This document shows positions 1 to 12,595 of a DNA stretch of 64,000 nt, in pieces. Source of the stretch: Luzula sylvatica. Lineage: Eukaryota; Streptophyta; Magnoliopsida; Poales; Juncaceae. The notes beneath the pieces are model-generated. The model was not told the DNA's origin and searched no databases. It worked only from the letters and a program-made list of their open reading frames with translations. Positions within the stretch are counted from its first letter, which is position 1; every line of letters begins with the position of its first letter. A program made the translations under genes and the position numbers. Location: assembly GCA_946800325.1 (NCBI GenBank), contig OX326959.1:22869742-22933741 (forward strand), in the 5' to 3' direction.

Positions 1-555
1 AAAAACCAAATGGCATGGCCCCGAAAACCTAACGTCCCGAAATTTGATTGACTCGTTACCCGAATATCCTACTACTCTATTAACCCATGATCAAATATTT
101 TCTTTTTTGTGCCAATGATTTTACTTGACAATAATAATATATATCAACAATTAACATATATATTGTTAAATACAAATATATATTATTGATAAAATGTATA
201 TATTATGTTACGTATCCAAATTTAATTTGGATATTAGCATCAAGTGTATTCTCTTTTATGTCCACCGTTACCCTCGATTGGTTTTTTTTGTTAATCAACG
301 TTACAAAACTTGCATGATTCCAAACCCAAATGATCCGAAAACTTAATTTTCCGAAATCTGAATAATCTGAAAATTCAGATTTCTCGAAGTCCGAACGACC
401 CAAAAAGCGAAACAAATCATAACTGAATAACTCTAAAACCGAAACGACTCGAAATACAAATGACTCGAAAATCGAAACGATCCCAAAACCGAATGACCTG
501 CAAATCCGATGACCCGAATAACCCTCAAACCAAAATAATCCGAACCGACCCACCT
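1..555. repeat. Degenerate short tandem repeat (CCGAA/GACCC type)
   Basis: The stretch, clearest at 330-550, is a run of short degenerate units built on variants of AACCGAA-TGACCCGAAA. It gives an apparently open minus-strand frame with a degenerate repeat of F/S/G/D residues, which is a composition artefact. I see no gene. The array may begin before the window. Confidence 0.6.
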
Positions 556-894
556 AATTGTCAACTCTACAAAACATTGTGATTGTATTTTATTTCTATA
601 TGTTTTTGATGATAGGTAGGAATTAGGATTAAGTTGATCACAACATTATTTTAGATGATTTTGTGTATATTTTATTCTAAAGGCTAATAAAAACAACTAC
701 TTTTGTGCTTCTTTGGAGTGTGGAATTTGAGTTGGAATTATAATTATAATTTTGAAATGATGCAAAAATAAATTTTTTGTTTGGTGTGTACATGAATGAA
801 AATATATAATTCTTGGAATCTTCTAAGTCTAATTTTTCATTAAAGTTTGGTTCTCCAAATTTGAAGAGTGCCAAAGTAAAGCAAAAGATTAATC

Positions 895-1690
895 AAAGAA
901 CAATTATATTATAATTATTAAATTCATATAATTAGTATAATATTATATATTATTCTAATAACATATAATAATAATTATACATAATAATTATATCATATTT
1001 ATACAATTAATATAATACTATATTTATTACTATACATATTATTATTATATGGATAAAATATAATTTTATAATAATACAACAATACATTTAATATTATTAT
1101 TATAATAATATATTATTTTCAAATAATTATTATAATATAACTATTTTATTATTATAATATTATTATTTTTATTATTATAATAAAATAATATATTATAATA
1201 ATGTATTATATGGATATTTAATATGGCTATAATTATTGTAATAATAAATAATAATAATGTCACAATGATAAAAATAATTATATCATAACAATTATATCCA
1301 TATTATTAATATAAAATTATCAATATTATTATAATAATATATAATAATTATATTTTAATGATAAAATAATTATATTACGACGAAAAGATAATTATATTAT
1401 AACAATTATATCCATATTATTAATATAAAATTATTATTATTATTATTATTATAATTATATCCATATTATATATATTATAATTATATTATAATTATTGTAT
1501 CCACATAATTAATAATATATGATTGTAATAATATATAATATATAAGTTATAATAATATTATATTATATCTATAAAATTGATATTTTTTTTACCAATTTTA
1601 ATTAAATATTATTTCTACTTTTTAAATAGCAAAATTTCAAAAAAATTCTACTCAACCAAACAAGAAAATTATTTTTCAATATTTTATAGT
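895..1690. repeat. AT-only low-complexity tract with transposon-like right end
   Basis: Nearly pure A/T (TAATA, ATTATA words) with no coding potential. It is followed at about 1685-1790 by a sequence closely matching 39690-39810 (both contain the phrase GACATCCAAACAAACTAT and then a CCACTCT block). 39 kb also has a long AT-only stretch before it. The two are probably copies of one AT-rich non-autonomous element; I could not fix the left ends. Confidence 0.5.
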
Positions 1691-1865
1691 TTAGACATCC
1701 AAACAAACTATAAAATTGCTAATTTCAGAAAATAAATTCTCCTTATAATCGGATTCCACTCTGCTTTTTGTGAAACAGCCCTTCAAAGAATTGAAGTTTG
1801 AACTTCTTTTTGTAAAATAGAATCTACTTTTCCTATTATACGGTACTATACCTATATAAAAGACT

Positions 1866-2735
1866 AAAATCCGGAGCATTTCTGCATGTAACCCTTTATG
1901 GGATGGAAATTCGAAAAATAACTCTCTTTTCAAAAATATTCCAGAAATGACCCTAACCGGGTTTTTAAATCTTGGTGCTACAGTGTTTTGGAAACAAAAA
2001 TATTTACTCTCATCCAAAATGTACCCACCGAATTCTCCATTATTGAACTATTACATTTAATTAACGTAATAATTAGAACATATCATTAAATATCCATTAA
2101 TATTTATTCAAATTTATGAAATCGAATAAATATTAATTATGTATTAAGTTAATAGCTAACATGTACTAGTTATCATTTTATTTAAATATACTCACTAGAA
2201 CATAGATGATGTTATGGTAAAATCTGGGAAAATATATCATATTTTGAATTAAAATTCAACAGACAAATCAAATGATAACTAGTACATGTGTTACAGTGTT
2301 TTGATTTGTCTGTTGAATTTTAATTCAAAATATGATATATTTTCCCAAATTTTAGCATAACATCATCTATGTTCTAGTTAGTATATTTAAATAAAATGAT
2401 AACTAGTACATGTTAGTTATTAATTTAATACATAATTAATATTTATTCGAATTCATAAATTGGAATAAATATTAATGAATATTTAATGATATATTCTAAT
2501 TATTACGTTAATTAAATGTAATAGTTCAATATGAAGAATTCGGGGGTACATTTTGGAGAAGAATAATTTTTTTTTTCAAAACACTGTAGCACCGAGATTT
2601 AAAAACCCGGTTAGGGTCATTTCTGGAATATTTTTGAAAAGGGTAATTTTTGGAATATTTTTGAAAAAATGGTTATTTTTCGAATTTCCATCCCATAAGG
2701 GGTTACATACAGAAATGCTCCAATCTTAAAATCCA
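1866..2735. mobile_element. Long foldback (inverted-repeat) element, ~0.87 kb
   Basis: Two arms of roughly 410-450 bp are inverted copies meeting near 2280. The outer ends pair GGAGCATTTCTG (1875) with CAGAAATGCTCC (2714), and the innermost bases pair around AACTAGTACATGT. No ORF of substance lies inside. The architecture is that of a foldback or MULE-MITE element. The right arm has a short extra duplicated phrase (GGAATATTTTTGAAAA twice). A target duplication is not clear: CTAAAATCC on the left and TTAAAATCC on the right are similar but the ends do not line up cleanly. Confidence 0.75.
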
Positions 2736-4091
2736 CCAAGTTCTAGACACAGAATATATGAGAATAACTGGTACCAAACGATCCCAACTCGGTACCCGGC
2801 TTTGTACAATCACTATTGTAAATGATTCGGGTTAGATCGAGCGAAATCAAAACCGAAATGAAAGCAAATCAAACAATTTAGATTTTAATCCTTAAATCTT
2901 ATTCATGCATAGAAGAAACCAACGGTTAGTTGATTGCTGTATGTGTACCCCAAAAGTCCAAAGTTGAATAGTTGCACGTCCAAAATTCACTACCCTTCAA
3001 ATTAATTTCGTACCATGAACCAATTTTGTTTGGTACCTCTTGTCATGCAATTCATAATTTATGTGGTACCCAATTGAATTTGGGTATGTAATATATTCTA
3101 AGCAAATGTAATTCCAAATTGAAGGTGGCGAGTCTCATTTTATGTCCTTTTGGGGCAAAATAATCGAGACAAAAGGGAATTTAGGGCACATTAATGTCAG
3201 AAAAAAGGGTCCATTGGAAATTTGAATTTATGTATTTGGGTCTGCCATGGCCAGAATTTCTTGATATGGTTTTTGTTCCTATGATTGCAAATGGATTGAT
3301 TATCTATCTAGAGATATTTCTGACAATATATATCACTAAGATTATACTGTTTTTTGTGTCAAATAATTGCAGTCACATTTGCATATAATTTTCAAACAAA
3401 ATTGTACTCCTTAAAAAACCAACAATTTTATTGAATTATTCCCGTTATTCTTTGTTGAGATTGGTATCATTAATCCTTTCTTTAAACCAGAGAGGCCAAA
3501 GCCTAATAAAATGTACTTGTTGTTCTTGAAGTGACACATGCTTCTTATTAAATGCATATAAAACATATCAAATGCTATATATATTTGATTTGATCTTTCC
3601 CTTATTTATATAGGCTTTCAGCAAAATTTAGTTCAGGCTTTGGCAGAGACTCTCTTAACCAGAAAAAAATAACTGTTGACTCCTTATCTTAATTAATTGT
3701 TTGGAGCTCAAGAGAACATATATTTATCTAGCTATTTATCTTCAAATAAGACCTAGATTACTAGAAAAAACAAAAAAAAAATAGCTATTTTAGATACTAC
3801 TACGACCAAATTAAATTACACAATTATCATAAAGCAAAATGAGGACACGTGAAAATTAGAATTGGAATTGGAATATATTAACATTTCAGGACAAAATAGC
3901 AAATTTTTCCATCAAGATCCATATCTTAGAAGTTTCTACTAAGAAACTATACTACATATAAATAACTACAATCTTATATCTTACTCTGGAAAAAGAAGCA
4001 GAAAACAGAGGGAAGAAGGTTAAAATTAGCCTCATACTATCCATAAGGGTAAAATTATAACAAGAAAATTTCACCCTCATCATGTTCTTCA
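2736..4091. other. Intergenic, 3' side of OVATE gene
   Basis: AT-rich, with no gene recognised. A 64-codon plus-strand ORF (3194-3388) has no recognisable motif. The last ~100 bases before 4092 should hold the 3'UTR of the minus-strand OVATE gene. Confidence 0.5.
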
Positions 4092-5060
4092 TTACTGCAA
4101 TCTAATTTTAGTAAAATCAAACCAAATTTGCTCAAAAACCTTGATAATTACATCGTGATACTCGGCCGAATTAAGCGAGAGATAACACGCAAGCAAGTCC
4201 TCCAAATCTTTCGTTTTGCGAATTTTGTTCTCCATTATCATCTCCACCATCGACTCCATAAAATCCTTTTGCGGGTCCGACGAAGACTTAACAACCGCAA
4301 AACCATCCAAAGCTCCATTATCACTTATACTTTTTCTGGCATTACTTTTCCTCGCGTTACTATCACTTACACTTTTCCTGGCATTACTTTTCGTCGCGTT
4401 ACTTTTTCGGTGTTTGGTCGCAATTCTAGGGCTTTTCGCCCTTGTCTTGAGCTTAAATGCCTCTTTTGGAGGTGATTTCTTCTCTACAGTCTTGAGAATT
4501 TCGTCATTATTTTCTTGTTTAGTGATAATTGGAGGGAGCTTCTTAGAAACAAGTCTCTCTGAATCCGCCACATCAATGATTATATCAGTAGGCGAAGTCG
4601 TCACTCTGCACGTGCAACACGGTCGAACCAAATCGGTGTTCGACTCGGTCTCGGACTCGGGTTCGGGTTTTCGAATCCGACACGTTGTACAATTGGAAGG
4701 ACTGGTACTGCAAACGGGTTTGAGGGGTCTTCTCTTATTTCTTCTCTTCGATTTTCTCGGAGGATCTACCAAAAGAACCTTAGGCGAAGGAGGACTCGAA
4801 AGCTTCTTCGTTTCGAGATCGAGATCGAGATCGAGATCGAGCCGCGTGGAAATGTAATAGGAGGCTCTGTTAGGAGTGAAAGATTGGTTCTGTTTGTGAG
4901 ATTTTCTAGGCGTTGAAGATGGAGATAAGTTGTAGCTTTGAAGATTGCAGGGTTTTGGTTTCTTCACTTGTTTTGATCCTCCTTTGTTCCCCATCTCCTT
5001 TAGCTTGTAAAACCATGCATTTGGTATCATGTCTGATAACTTGAACTTGTGCTTGCCCAT
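4092..5060 (-). CDS. OVATE family protein (transcriptional repressor)
   Basis: Single-exon gene of 322 residues. OVATE proteins are plant nuclear repressors that bind TALE homeodomain proteins and TONNEAU-type proteins and shape organs and secondary walls. The N-terminus carries the OFP1-clade signature, with [15 protein letters not shown] at residues 6-20. The conserved C-terminal OVATE domain runs about 254-315 ([14 protein letters not shown], then [12 protein letters not shown] and a final FEQIWFDF). SYYISTR at 67-73 is also typical of OFPs. Between lie basic low-complexity stretches, a four-fold Leu-Asp repeat at 74-82 encoded by a GATCGA-type hexamer, two Cys pairs near 124-149, and tandem S-N-A-R-K-S repeats near 220-245. 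The start is the first ATG directly after a (GA)n leader. The family call is firm; the exact orthologue is not. Confidence 0.95.
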   Translation of the reverse strand: MGKHKFKLSDMIPNAWFYKLKEMGNKGGSKQVKKPKPCNLQSYNLSPSSTPRKSHKQNQSFTPNRASYYISTRLDLDLDLDLETKKLSSPPSPKVLLVDPPRKSKRRNKRRPLKPVCSTSPSNCTTCRIRKPEPESETESNTDLVRPCCTCRVTTSPTDIIIDVADSERLVSKKLPPIITKQENNDEILKTVEKKSPPKEAFKLKTRAKSPRIATKHRKSNATKSNARKSVSDSNARKSNARKSISDNGALDGFAVVKSSSDPQKDFMESMVEMIMENKIRKTKDLEDLLACYLSLNSAEYHDVIIKVFEQIWFDFTKIRLQ

Positions 5061-5132
5061 CTCTCTCTCTCTCTCTCTCTCTCTTCTTTCTCTCTCTCTC
5101 TCTCTTCTTTCTCTCTCTCTCTCTCTCTCTCT
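5061..5132 (-). repeat. (GA)n leader of the OVATE gene
   Basis: A CT run on the plus strand, GA on the coding strand, broken by three CTTCTTT interruptions. It abuts the start codon, so it would be 5'UTR. GA/CT tracts of this kind are known targets of plant BPC (GAGA-binding) proteins; that role is inferred here. Confidence 0.8.
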
Positions 5133-5178
5133 GAAATTATGAGCTCTGTTAAGATGAGTTGTCTAGAAGAAGGGGTAG

Positions 5179-5187
5179 TTAAATAGG
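5179..5187 (-). promoter_or_regulatory. Candidate TATA element of OVATE gene
   Basis: Reads CTATTTAAC on the minus strand, about 120 bases upstream of the ATG. That would place transcription start around 5150, just before the GA-rich leader. Based on position and sequence only. Confidence 0.4.
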
Positions 5188-8100
5188 GGGAGAAAAAAGC
5201 GGGAGAGGGAACGGAAAAAGAAGACGTGCGAGTTTGTCTCTAACTAGCTAGTTTGGTTCCATCCACGCAAAAACAGGATAAGTAAAAGCCATATTGAACC
5301 AAATTTTCATTAAAAAAAGAACTTGAACGTTTCGTGTATAGTAATTACAGTGACCTGAATTTGCAGAGAAACCAAGTGACCATTAAATAGTAGAATTATA
5401 AAATTATAAAATATAATACATGTTTTTTTGTTCTACGTGGAACCTTGATCAAAAGAGAACAGAAATAATATATCATATTGAACGAGTGTGGAATTGATTA
5501 GCTTAATTTGAGACCCATTAATTATGGCTTGTTTGATTGCAGAATGCAGACAAGAAAGGAGAAAATTAGGAACCAAAGAGTTTGTGAAATACTTGTTATA
5601 TGTTTCTGTCGGGTGTTGATGCAATTTTTTACAATTTTTATAAGTTAGTGCCCTCCACCTAAACTAAGATAAGCAAGCAATATGTGAGCCCATTTCTTCT
5701 TATCCTCGAGCTACTTTATTTTAAGTTTCTTGTGCACGATAACCCCTCTTATTTTTAATCTTTTTTAGTTTGCAAACTTAGTACTGACATATGTTATTTT
5801 GGTATAAGTTTGATTTCATGGAATGGAAGTTTAAGATTGTAATTGAGACTTTGATATATCTCTATAATCTTAGATAACTCTTTTGAATTGGATTAATGAG
5901 AATTACATGTGAACTTGCAATTACAAAAAATATAAAATTTTGCAAAATAAAAATACAGGCCTTTAGAAAAAATTAAATTTGAATTCATGATTTTTTTTGA
6001 AATTGAGAGTTATTTACAAATAATTCTTGATCTATTTTAGGACCAAGTTATCGGCGTATTCAGTTGCAAATGATGACATTGGTTTCTGAAATGCGCAGAT
6101 AAAAAATAATTACTGAAATTACAAAAAAAAAATTGAATAAAATATACTTAATTACTAACTATATTCAATGTTCGTCGAAAATTTTGTTGAAGAAAGTGAG
6201 AAAAGACCCTCCCGGCCTCTATATAGATATGTTCTTGGATATATCTTAAAACCAATATAACGTTATTACAAAAAAATTTAGCAGTTATCACTGTCTTTAC
6301 AACAACAACAAAAACATCTAGTTATGATTCTCTCGTCGAGTTTTCCGAAGTGAGTACTTTTTTTGTTTACCTATTCAAAATATTATAATGATTTTTTTGT
6401 TTGTTTTCAATAATATTAATTTTCAAACTTAATTGTCCTTTTCATCTCGTCTTTACCGAGTGGTGTCATCGACTTGTTGCATACCATATAATACATTATT
6501 TTGATACTGATTCGCGTGCGAGTTAATTAGAGTAGCAAAAACTTAACTGCTCACATCGAATTACCAAATCAAAAACTAGAGGTCTTAATGACAACCTAAA
6601 TTCAAAATAAAATTAAGTGAACGCGAAAAAAACTTCATAGTAATCGTCCAATTTGTTTCATCTTCTAGTATCTAAAGTTGTCGAAAACAATACCGCACAC
6701 GCTCCTTTATTTCTATTTTAATGATTCTAATAACTGATTTTTCCGTTGTTGATAGACGAAGTTACAATGGTCATAACGGACAAAAGACCAAGAATAAAGA
6801 CTAAAATTATCCTTTGTTCGGGATGAGATGGAAGAGGAGTCCGCTTGATTCACCTTTCATAGATTGTATCGCCGTCACTAAAATTCGGAGAGTTCGCATC
6901 CGTTTTTTAGGAACAAATAACCGGCATTTGCTCCTTGATTGGCTCTCGCATTTTTTTATAGGATTTGGTACCGCTTATGACTTGAATCTTCCATTCGTTA
7001 ATCGCGGGTAATAAATATCTAATTTTACTAATTAACCCCAAAAAAGGTACAGTTCTATGTATATGTCCTTATATAATATTAAAAATGAAAAATATTACCT
7101 ATAGCTTCAATTCTCCTCATTTCTTCAAAATTACCTATTTTTTTCGGTATTAATTCTTTCTCTTCTTATCCTTAGTCTTGCTATTATTGTAATTGTTTGT
7201 ACGTATTACTATTTTGGTGTGACAGAACATATGAATTTTCTTTGTCACGTAACAGCCAAAATTTTGGTGATCGAGACATGTATCATGGTTTTATTAACAA
7301 ACCTCACAAAAATGGCAATATTTATCATATTTTTTTGATAGATGACCTTGCATCTACTCCCTCGGTATGCCTTTTTATCATCATTCATCACCATTAATCT
7401 TGATATATTTATAAAATTAGATATTCGAAAAGTTGAGCATACCATAGAGGGGGAGGGTAAAAACTAAAAAGTGAGATGGGCCCAATAAAATTTGGGCTAT
7501 GACAAATTCAAAATACAATGATTGGGTTTATGTGGTCAAATTGGAAGCTAATGATTTTGGGCTCCTATAATGTCGTTTGTCTTCATGAGCAATTAGAAAA
7601 TTTGTCCCACTAAATTTCATGGTTATCTCTGTACAACTGATTGATAGCAACATCTAAATTAGTGCGAGAATCCTATGCAAATTGAATTTCCAAGAATTTT
7701 TTGAGAAATATCAACTCCTATGTGAAATAGACGAGACAAAATATCATAAATAGTACTACTTTCATGCCCATCTTTTTTATTATTTGTTCCAAATTCTAGT
7801 TGTTTCATTGTTTTGTATTTTGCACAAAAAGAAATGAGAAACAATGATAATTTAGACATTTGTTTGAAAAGGAGAGGGCAAGCGTAAACCCCATAAAATG
7901 ATATTTATCAAGGAGTAATATTATACACAATATTTTCTCGATGCATGATTGACAACATGATTAAATCATAGATATTGTATTCACATCATGAAATTTATTT
8001 TAACTTTTTTAATCCGTTACACTTCATCATCAATCATGTGGCGTGAGCATGTTGTGTAGAATTACTCATTTATTACATAATTAATTATTCATCTTTGCTT

Positions 8101-8696
8101 AAAACAACATAATGTACTCCTTTCCAAATTTACATTTATTTTGGAGTTGTTTTGTGTTTGTTCAAAATTTTCTTTTATGCAACTAAATTGTAAGTGCTTG
8201 TTAAGTGATTGTGATGTTAAGTGATTGTTAAATGTATACGGTAATAGCGCATAAACTTGCCTATGAATTGAAGTTCTGTTGCATGTTCACGCTTTTAATT
8301 GAAGTATATTTTAGAGTTAAAAACAAAAGGTGATTCTGTTATAGGACCTTCTTAAAAGACTAATTAAATTGTTCTTATTTGACAATGAAAATTGGTTTTT
8401 TATTTAAACATTGCATTAGTTATTAATTGAAGATGGTGATTAGAAAATACTAAAAATATCCTTCTTAATTTGAATAAGAAATAAAAAAAAAATCCCATCA
8501 TAGAATCAGTTTTTCGATTTAAATTAAGGAAACCTAGTTACTTGCCTAAATATTCATACTTAATATAAGGGCCGAGCCCAAACGATATGTGGAATTTCTT
8601 TTGAAGTTAAGCCTGTATTAACATGGATCTTCATGGCCTGTTTTATCATTGGGACTTATGAGACTTGGCTTTTTAGTCACCATTCACCGATAGTAC
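5188..8696. other. Gene-poor intergenic stretch
   Basis: AT-rich throughout. The short ORFs at 5433-5624, 6814-7011, 7197-7445 and 7659-7859 (60-67 codons) have no recognisable domain or codon pattern. Nothing supportable as a gene, RNA or mobile element was seen. Confidence 0.5.
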
Positions 8697-8957
8697 TTAT
8701 TCGAGGGGTAGTTCTATCGTACTTTTTTTTAAAAATAATATTTTGGGTATTTAGAAGAGTGTATCATAAATTTTATTTTTTATGAATATTTGTATTTTCA
8801 TGAACAATTCAAATTTCCTATTTAACCTATTATTTATTAATAAATATACTTGAAAATTTACCTTAAATACTCATTAATTCATAATTACTCAAAATATTTT
8901 TGAAAATGGATGTATCATAAGCAAAAAGAATGTATGATAGAACTCTCCTTATTCAAG
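8697..8957. mobile_element. MITE family A, copy 1, Mutator-type
   Basis: The element body is 8706-8948 (243 bp), bounded by near-matching inverted ends: GGGTAGTTCTATCGTAC on the left and the complement of GTATGATAGAACTCTCC on the right. It is flanked by TTATTCGAG (8697-8705) and TTATTCAAG (8949-8957), a 9-bp target duplication with one difference. The whole body aligns with the element at 38181-38420. No coding capacity. The 9-bp duplication points to mobilisation by a Mutator transposase. Confidence 0.85.
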
Positions 8958-9674
8958 ATACAAAAAGAGTTTTCAAAGAATTAAGAAACTCTTCTTATTT
9001 CTAAAAGTAATTCTACACGTTTTCTCGCAACATATTATAATGTGAATACAATATTTAACGTATAATCAATATCCTGCCGCGAAAACGTATTACGAAAGTA
9101 TATCGTGTAGAATTACTCTATTTCTAAATCCACCCCTTACTGAAATATGGGTCAAAATCATTTTTTGTTCGTAAATCATTCTATACATGTGATCAGTATA
9201 GTTGCAAATACTACAGTGTGCATATTTCTGGAAAAATCGTTGTTCTGTGTTAGGACATTAAATATTTAGCAAGTTGTCAAAGAATGGGCATGCATAATCT
9301 TGACTTATTAAGCCTTTCGAGTCTTAAATATAATGAATGCACCAACTCTTAAATTTAACGTGTGGTCCGATTTTATTAAAAATCTCAATCGTCAAACTAA
9401 GTTGGTGTTTACTTTCTGTCTCTTTCTTACAAACACAATGATAATAGAAGACATATAATTCGATCTAAATTGAATATTTTTCTAACTATATATCAGTAAT
9501 TTCCAAAAAAAAAAACAACCTACAATGCATACTTATTCCCTATCAAACACTCTTATTAATATCCTTTAATTAGGCCTTTATATATATACAAAAATCTCAC
9601 AAGTGCGTATATATAATATTTTTCAAACAAAAATGATCATAACAGCAATTTCTCTAAATATAACATTTGATCAC
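8958..9674. other. Intergenic, includes 3' flank of the peptide gene
   Basis: AT-rich with no gene found. The last 100-200 bases presumably hold the 3'UTR of the minus-strand peptide gene at 9675-9938. Confidence 0.45.
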
Positions 9675-9938
9675 CTAAGTATTTTTCTCATTGATCCCTT
9701 TGCTGGGTCCAGAAGGCGGTGCGCGGCCTCGCGGTAACGCGTTAAGCAACAACGGCTTATACTTCTCCGCCATTTCTTGATCCTTGATGGTCTTCTCACA
9801 AGATGAATTTGAGCTCTCCACATTTGGAAACCCTAAAGTTGGTCTACAAGAGCACATTTGTGGTGCTAACAAGAGAATAATGAATATATGAAAGGAGAGA
9901 AGAAAATAGGGTTTTGAGTTTTTTTGGAAAGAAGCCAT
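9675..9938 (-). CDS. IDA/PIP-like secreted signalling peptide precursor
   Basis: Encodes 87 residues. I start at the ATG at 9938 rather than the upstream in-frame ATG at 10067, because it has an excellent plant context (ACAACCATGGC) and puts a signal peptide first: a hydrophobic core at 11-25 (YFLLSFHIFIILLLA), cleavage probably near 30. A variable middle of about 35 residues follows. The C-terminus carries the conserved box LPRGRAPPSGPSKGIN (69-83), which matches the layout of IDA/IDL peptides (LPKG-x-PIPPSAPSKRHN). Such 12-20-residue peptides are released into the apoplast and bind HAESA-type receptor kinases, acting in abscission and defence. The SGPS core also fits the PIP/PIPL family, so the subgroup is open. 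The terminal RHN of classic IDA is replaced by GIN, followed by four more residues. Confidence 0.85.
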   Translation of the reverse strand: MASFQKNSKPYFLLSFHIFIILLLAPQMCSCRPTLGFPNVESSNSSCEKTIKDQEMAEKYKPLLLNALPRGRAPPSGPSKGINEKNT

Positions 9939-10117
9939 GGTTGTGCAAACTGCAAAGTTTAAGTTTGTGATAAAATGAAGATGAGAATTTATGATGTACA
10001 TAGGGAAAAATGAATGGGTTTTATGTAGCTTCATGATGGTTTGGTATTTGAGATACTTATTTGTCAAAAGTCAAAAAAAAAATAAACATATTTTTCCAAC
10101 GAAAAAAAGTCAAAAAG

Positions 10118-10125
10118 CTATATAG
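10118..10125 (-). promoter_or_regulatory. Candidate TATA box of the peptide gene
   Basis: CTATATAG on the minus strand, about 180 bases upstream of the chosen ATG, giving a 5'UTR of roughly 150 bases. This is compatible with the downstream ATG being used. Confidence 0.4.
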
Positions 10126-10255
10126 AGAAAGAGATTGTATGAACAAAGCTAGATATGCAAAGGGGTTAGACTCGTGTTGTTCAATGAAGAATTATTTAAA
10201 TTAATATAAACAAGACAAATATCAATTAATACATAAAAAAATCTTTATTTTATGT

Positions 10256-10931
10256 TTTATTTAAGGGAAATTTACAAATAATCCCCTAACTTTTCTCGAA
10301 TTTACAAAAACTAAAATTAAATAAAAATAATTTAAAAAAAACTATGTGTCATATACATAATTTTAATCTTTTTATGTATTATATATTTTATCATAGAAAA
10401 CTAAAATTAAATAAAAATATGATATAAAAAATATTCTTGAAAATATCTTGACAAATTAATATTATTCTAGTATTTAGTTTTAATGTTAAATAATTGTTAA
10501 TAAAAATAGTTACTAAATAATATTCTTATCAAATTAGAAATGCATGAGTGAACATCAAAACTAGCATTAAAATAATATTGCCGTTAGTTCTAATTTCAAC
10601 AGATTTTATTTCAGCAGTAATTAGTTTTATAGTAATTATTTTTATTAACTATTAGCAAATTAGGTGATGAAATCAATAGTTGTTAAATAAAAATAATTAC
10701 TAAAAACTAGCTATTGAACTAATACAAAAATATGTTTATTAAATTTAAAGATGAAAAATAGAGGGGTATTTTGGTAAAAAAAAATTATAATATCATGAAA
10801 TACCCCTATAGGGGGTAATTGAAAAGAAAACCTTGCATGTAGGTTTTTTTTTGGAGTTTCTCAAAAGTTAGGGATTTTTTTGTAAATTCAAGAAAAGTTA
10901 GGGGGTTGTTTGTAAATTTTCCTTTATTTAA
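10256..10931. mobile_element. MITE family B with perfect 9-bp TSD
   Basis: The body is 10265-10922 (658 bp). The left end reads GGGAAATTTACAAATAA and the right end mirrors it with TTTGTAAATTTTCC. A subterminal TTAGGGG-type motif is also inverted on the two sides. The flanks are identical: TTTATTTAA at 10256-10264 and again at 10923-10931. The interior is AT-rich without coding capacity. Related ends occur at 35567, 48063, 49223, 51126 and 55974. Confidence 0.88.
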
Positions 10932-11421
10932 TCGAATAAAAAGATGAATCTCGAAAAGAATGTTTTGGTATGAGAAGCAATGAAGTAGAATTTTCGGATC
11001 CGAAATTGACTTTCTTGTGCTTCACACACCTACTCTTTTTTAAAAATTAATTGTACTTTAACGCGTGGATACTTCTCAAAAGAGTTGATCCGCCTCTCTA
11101 AGTCTTCTAATTATCTAAGAGGGTGTTTGGCAAGCGGAATTAGTAAAGCGGAATCGGTGGAGGGGTAAAAAAAAAATTGGAATTCCGTTTTCTCGAAAAT
11201 GAATCCGAGAACTAAAACAGCGACTGAACGGAAACCACCGTTCCGCACGGAATTGAAGAAAAGTGTGAGAAAACATACAATTTTGCTAGCACGTTTTTTC
11301 TCTTTCTAAATAGAAATGACTCGTTTAAGACACGTTTGCTTAAAACTTGAAATTAACCGAAATCGGACGAGAGAAATTACCGGAAACACTATAAACATCG
11401 TTTTTCTACCATTTAAACCGT
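10932..11421. other. Intergenic
   Basis: No gene seen. A phrase at 11120-11180 (GTTTGGCAAGCGGAATTAG) resembles, in reverse, the ends of the AT-rich elements at 1.7 and 39.8 kb, suggesting a relic end of that family. Confidence 0.4.
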
Positions 11422-12458
11422 GATTCATCCAGGGCCGGTCCCGAGTTCTCGAGGATCCGAGACCAATAAAAAAAGACCAGTAAAATATGAACATATGACA
11501 AGATCTTGAAAAAATTGTAATTATTTTTGGTACTTTTTTTTTTATTCTCTATCTAAATTATTTTTGTAAGTTTTAAACAAAATATAATATACAATAAGAA
11601 GAAGAAGAAAAAAGTTAATGTCCTCGAAAATATTTTTTTAGCACTGGAGAAAAAAAAAAGTTGCATATCCTCGAAAATATAATTATATTCCATAAATTAT
11701 CAAACTTCACAGTATTTAATAATACTTAAGAACAAGAACAACAATTTAGAACTAAAAATAATCTTTTTCATTTTTTTGCCAATTTATTTTTTTATTTTAG
11801 TGAAAAGTTAATGTTTCAAGAGCAGTCCTGCAGCAGCCCTGACATCACGTACTACGAGACAAGCATATTCTAATTAATTTATTCACAAAATATTGTTCTG
11901 ATTAAATAACTATAATAGTTAAAATTTAATTACTAATCAAATTTTATTAAGTTTAACTTTTTATATTATTAATAAATACTTTACATTTCTTAATAATTCA
12001 TGTTATGATATGAAATTTAAATTTAAATTTAATTTTTTTTATTGAGTAAATTTGGAGAGGGCTCAAAGTCCCCGTCAAAACAAAATTAAAATTTAATTAT
12101 AAACAATATATTTTATAAGGTCTAAAGTGGAGGTTCTTTATTATAGACCAATTGTGATTTTTTTGTAGTATATTGAATGTTTATTTTTACTTTAACTATT
12201 ATAAATAAGGAAGAACATAAAATATCACAAATATAATTTCGCAAAATATCACACCTAACTTTTATTGTTTTTTTTTTGTTCCCATTCTCCATACTCCTTA
12301 TTTTCAAACTCATTTCCTTTATTGTTACTAAAAAAAATCTTCTCAATACTCAACATATACATAATAAAAAAAAAAAAAATCAAATTCGGAACCCCAAATT
12401 TTTCGGATTCTAGACCCGTCCTCGTAGGCCTGTGCTTAGGACCGATCATGGATTCATA
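11422..12458. mobile_element. hAT-type non-autonomous element
   Basis: The body is 11430-12450 (about 1.02 kb). The left end CAGGGCCGGTCC pairs with the right end GGACCGATCATG (9 of 12 positions). The flanks GATTCATC (11422-11429) and GATTCATA (12451-12458) are an 8-bp duplication with one change, as expected for hAT. Subterminal sequences (ATCCGAGACC / GGATTCTAGACCC) also mirror each other. The interior is AT-rich with no transposase. CAGGGCCGG ends are common in plant hAT elements. Confidence 0.7.
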
Positions 12459-12595
12459 GTGTTGCTATGATATCATTTGTTAGGACGACACAATCCAACG
12501 CCGTCAAATTTTTTCGTAAGGACCATAATAACTATTGAGATTTCCGCACTAATGTAGACGTATAAAGGTCAGCCGTAATTGACCAATTATGCAAC

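Noticed and set aside
203..553. 116-codon minus-strand ORF
   Set aside because: Its Phe/Ser/Gly/Asp pattern is produced by the short tandem repeat; no start context or family.
4128..4857. Plus-strand ORFs of 115 and 213 codons
   Set aside because: Antisense shadows of the OVATE gene; composition mirrors its basic repeats.
9675..10067. 130-residue reading of the peptide gene from the upstream ATG
   Set aside because: It would place 43 residues before the signal peptide; the downstream ATG has the better context and a normal precursor length.
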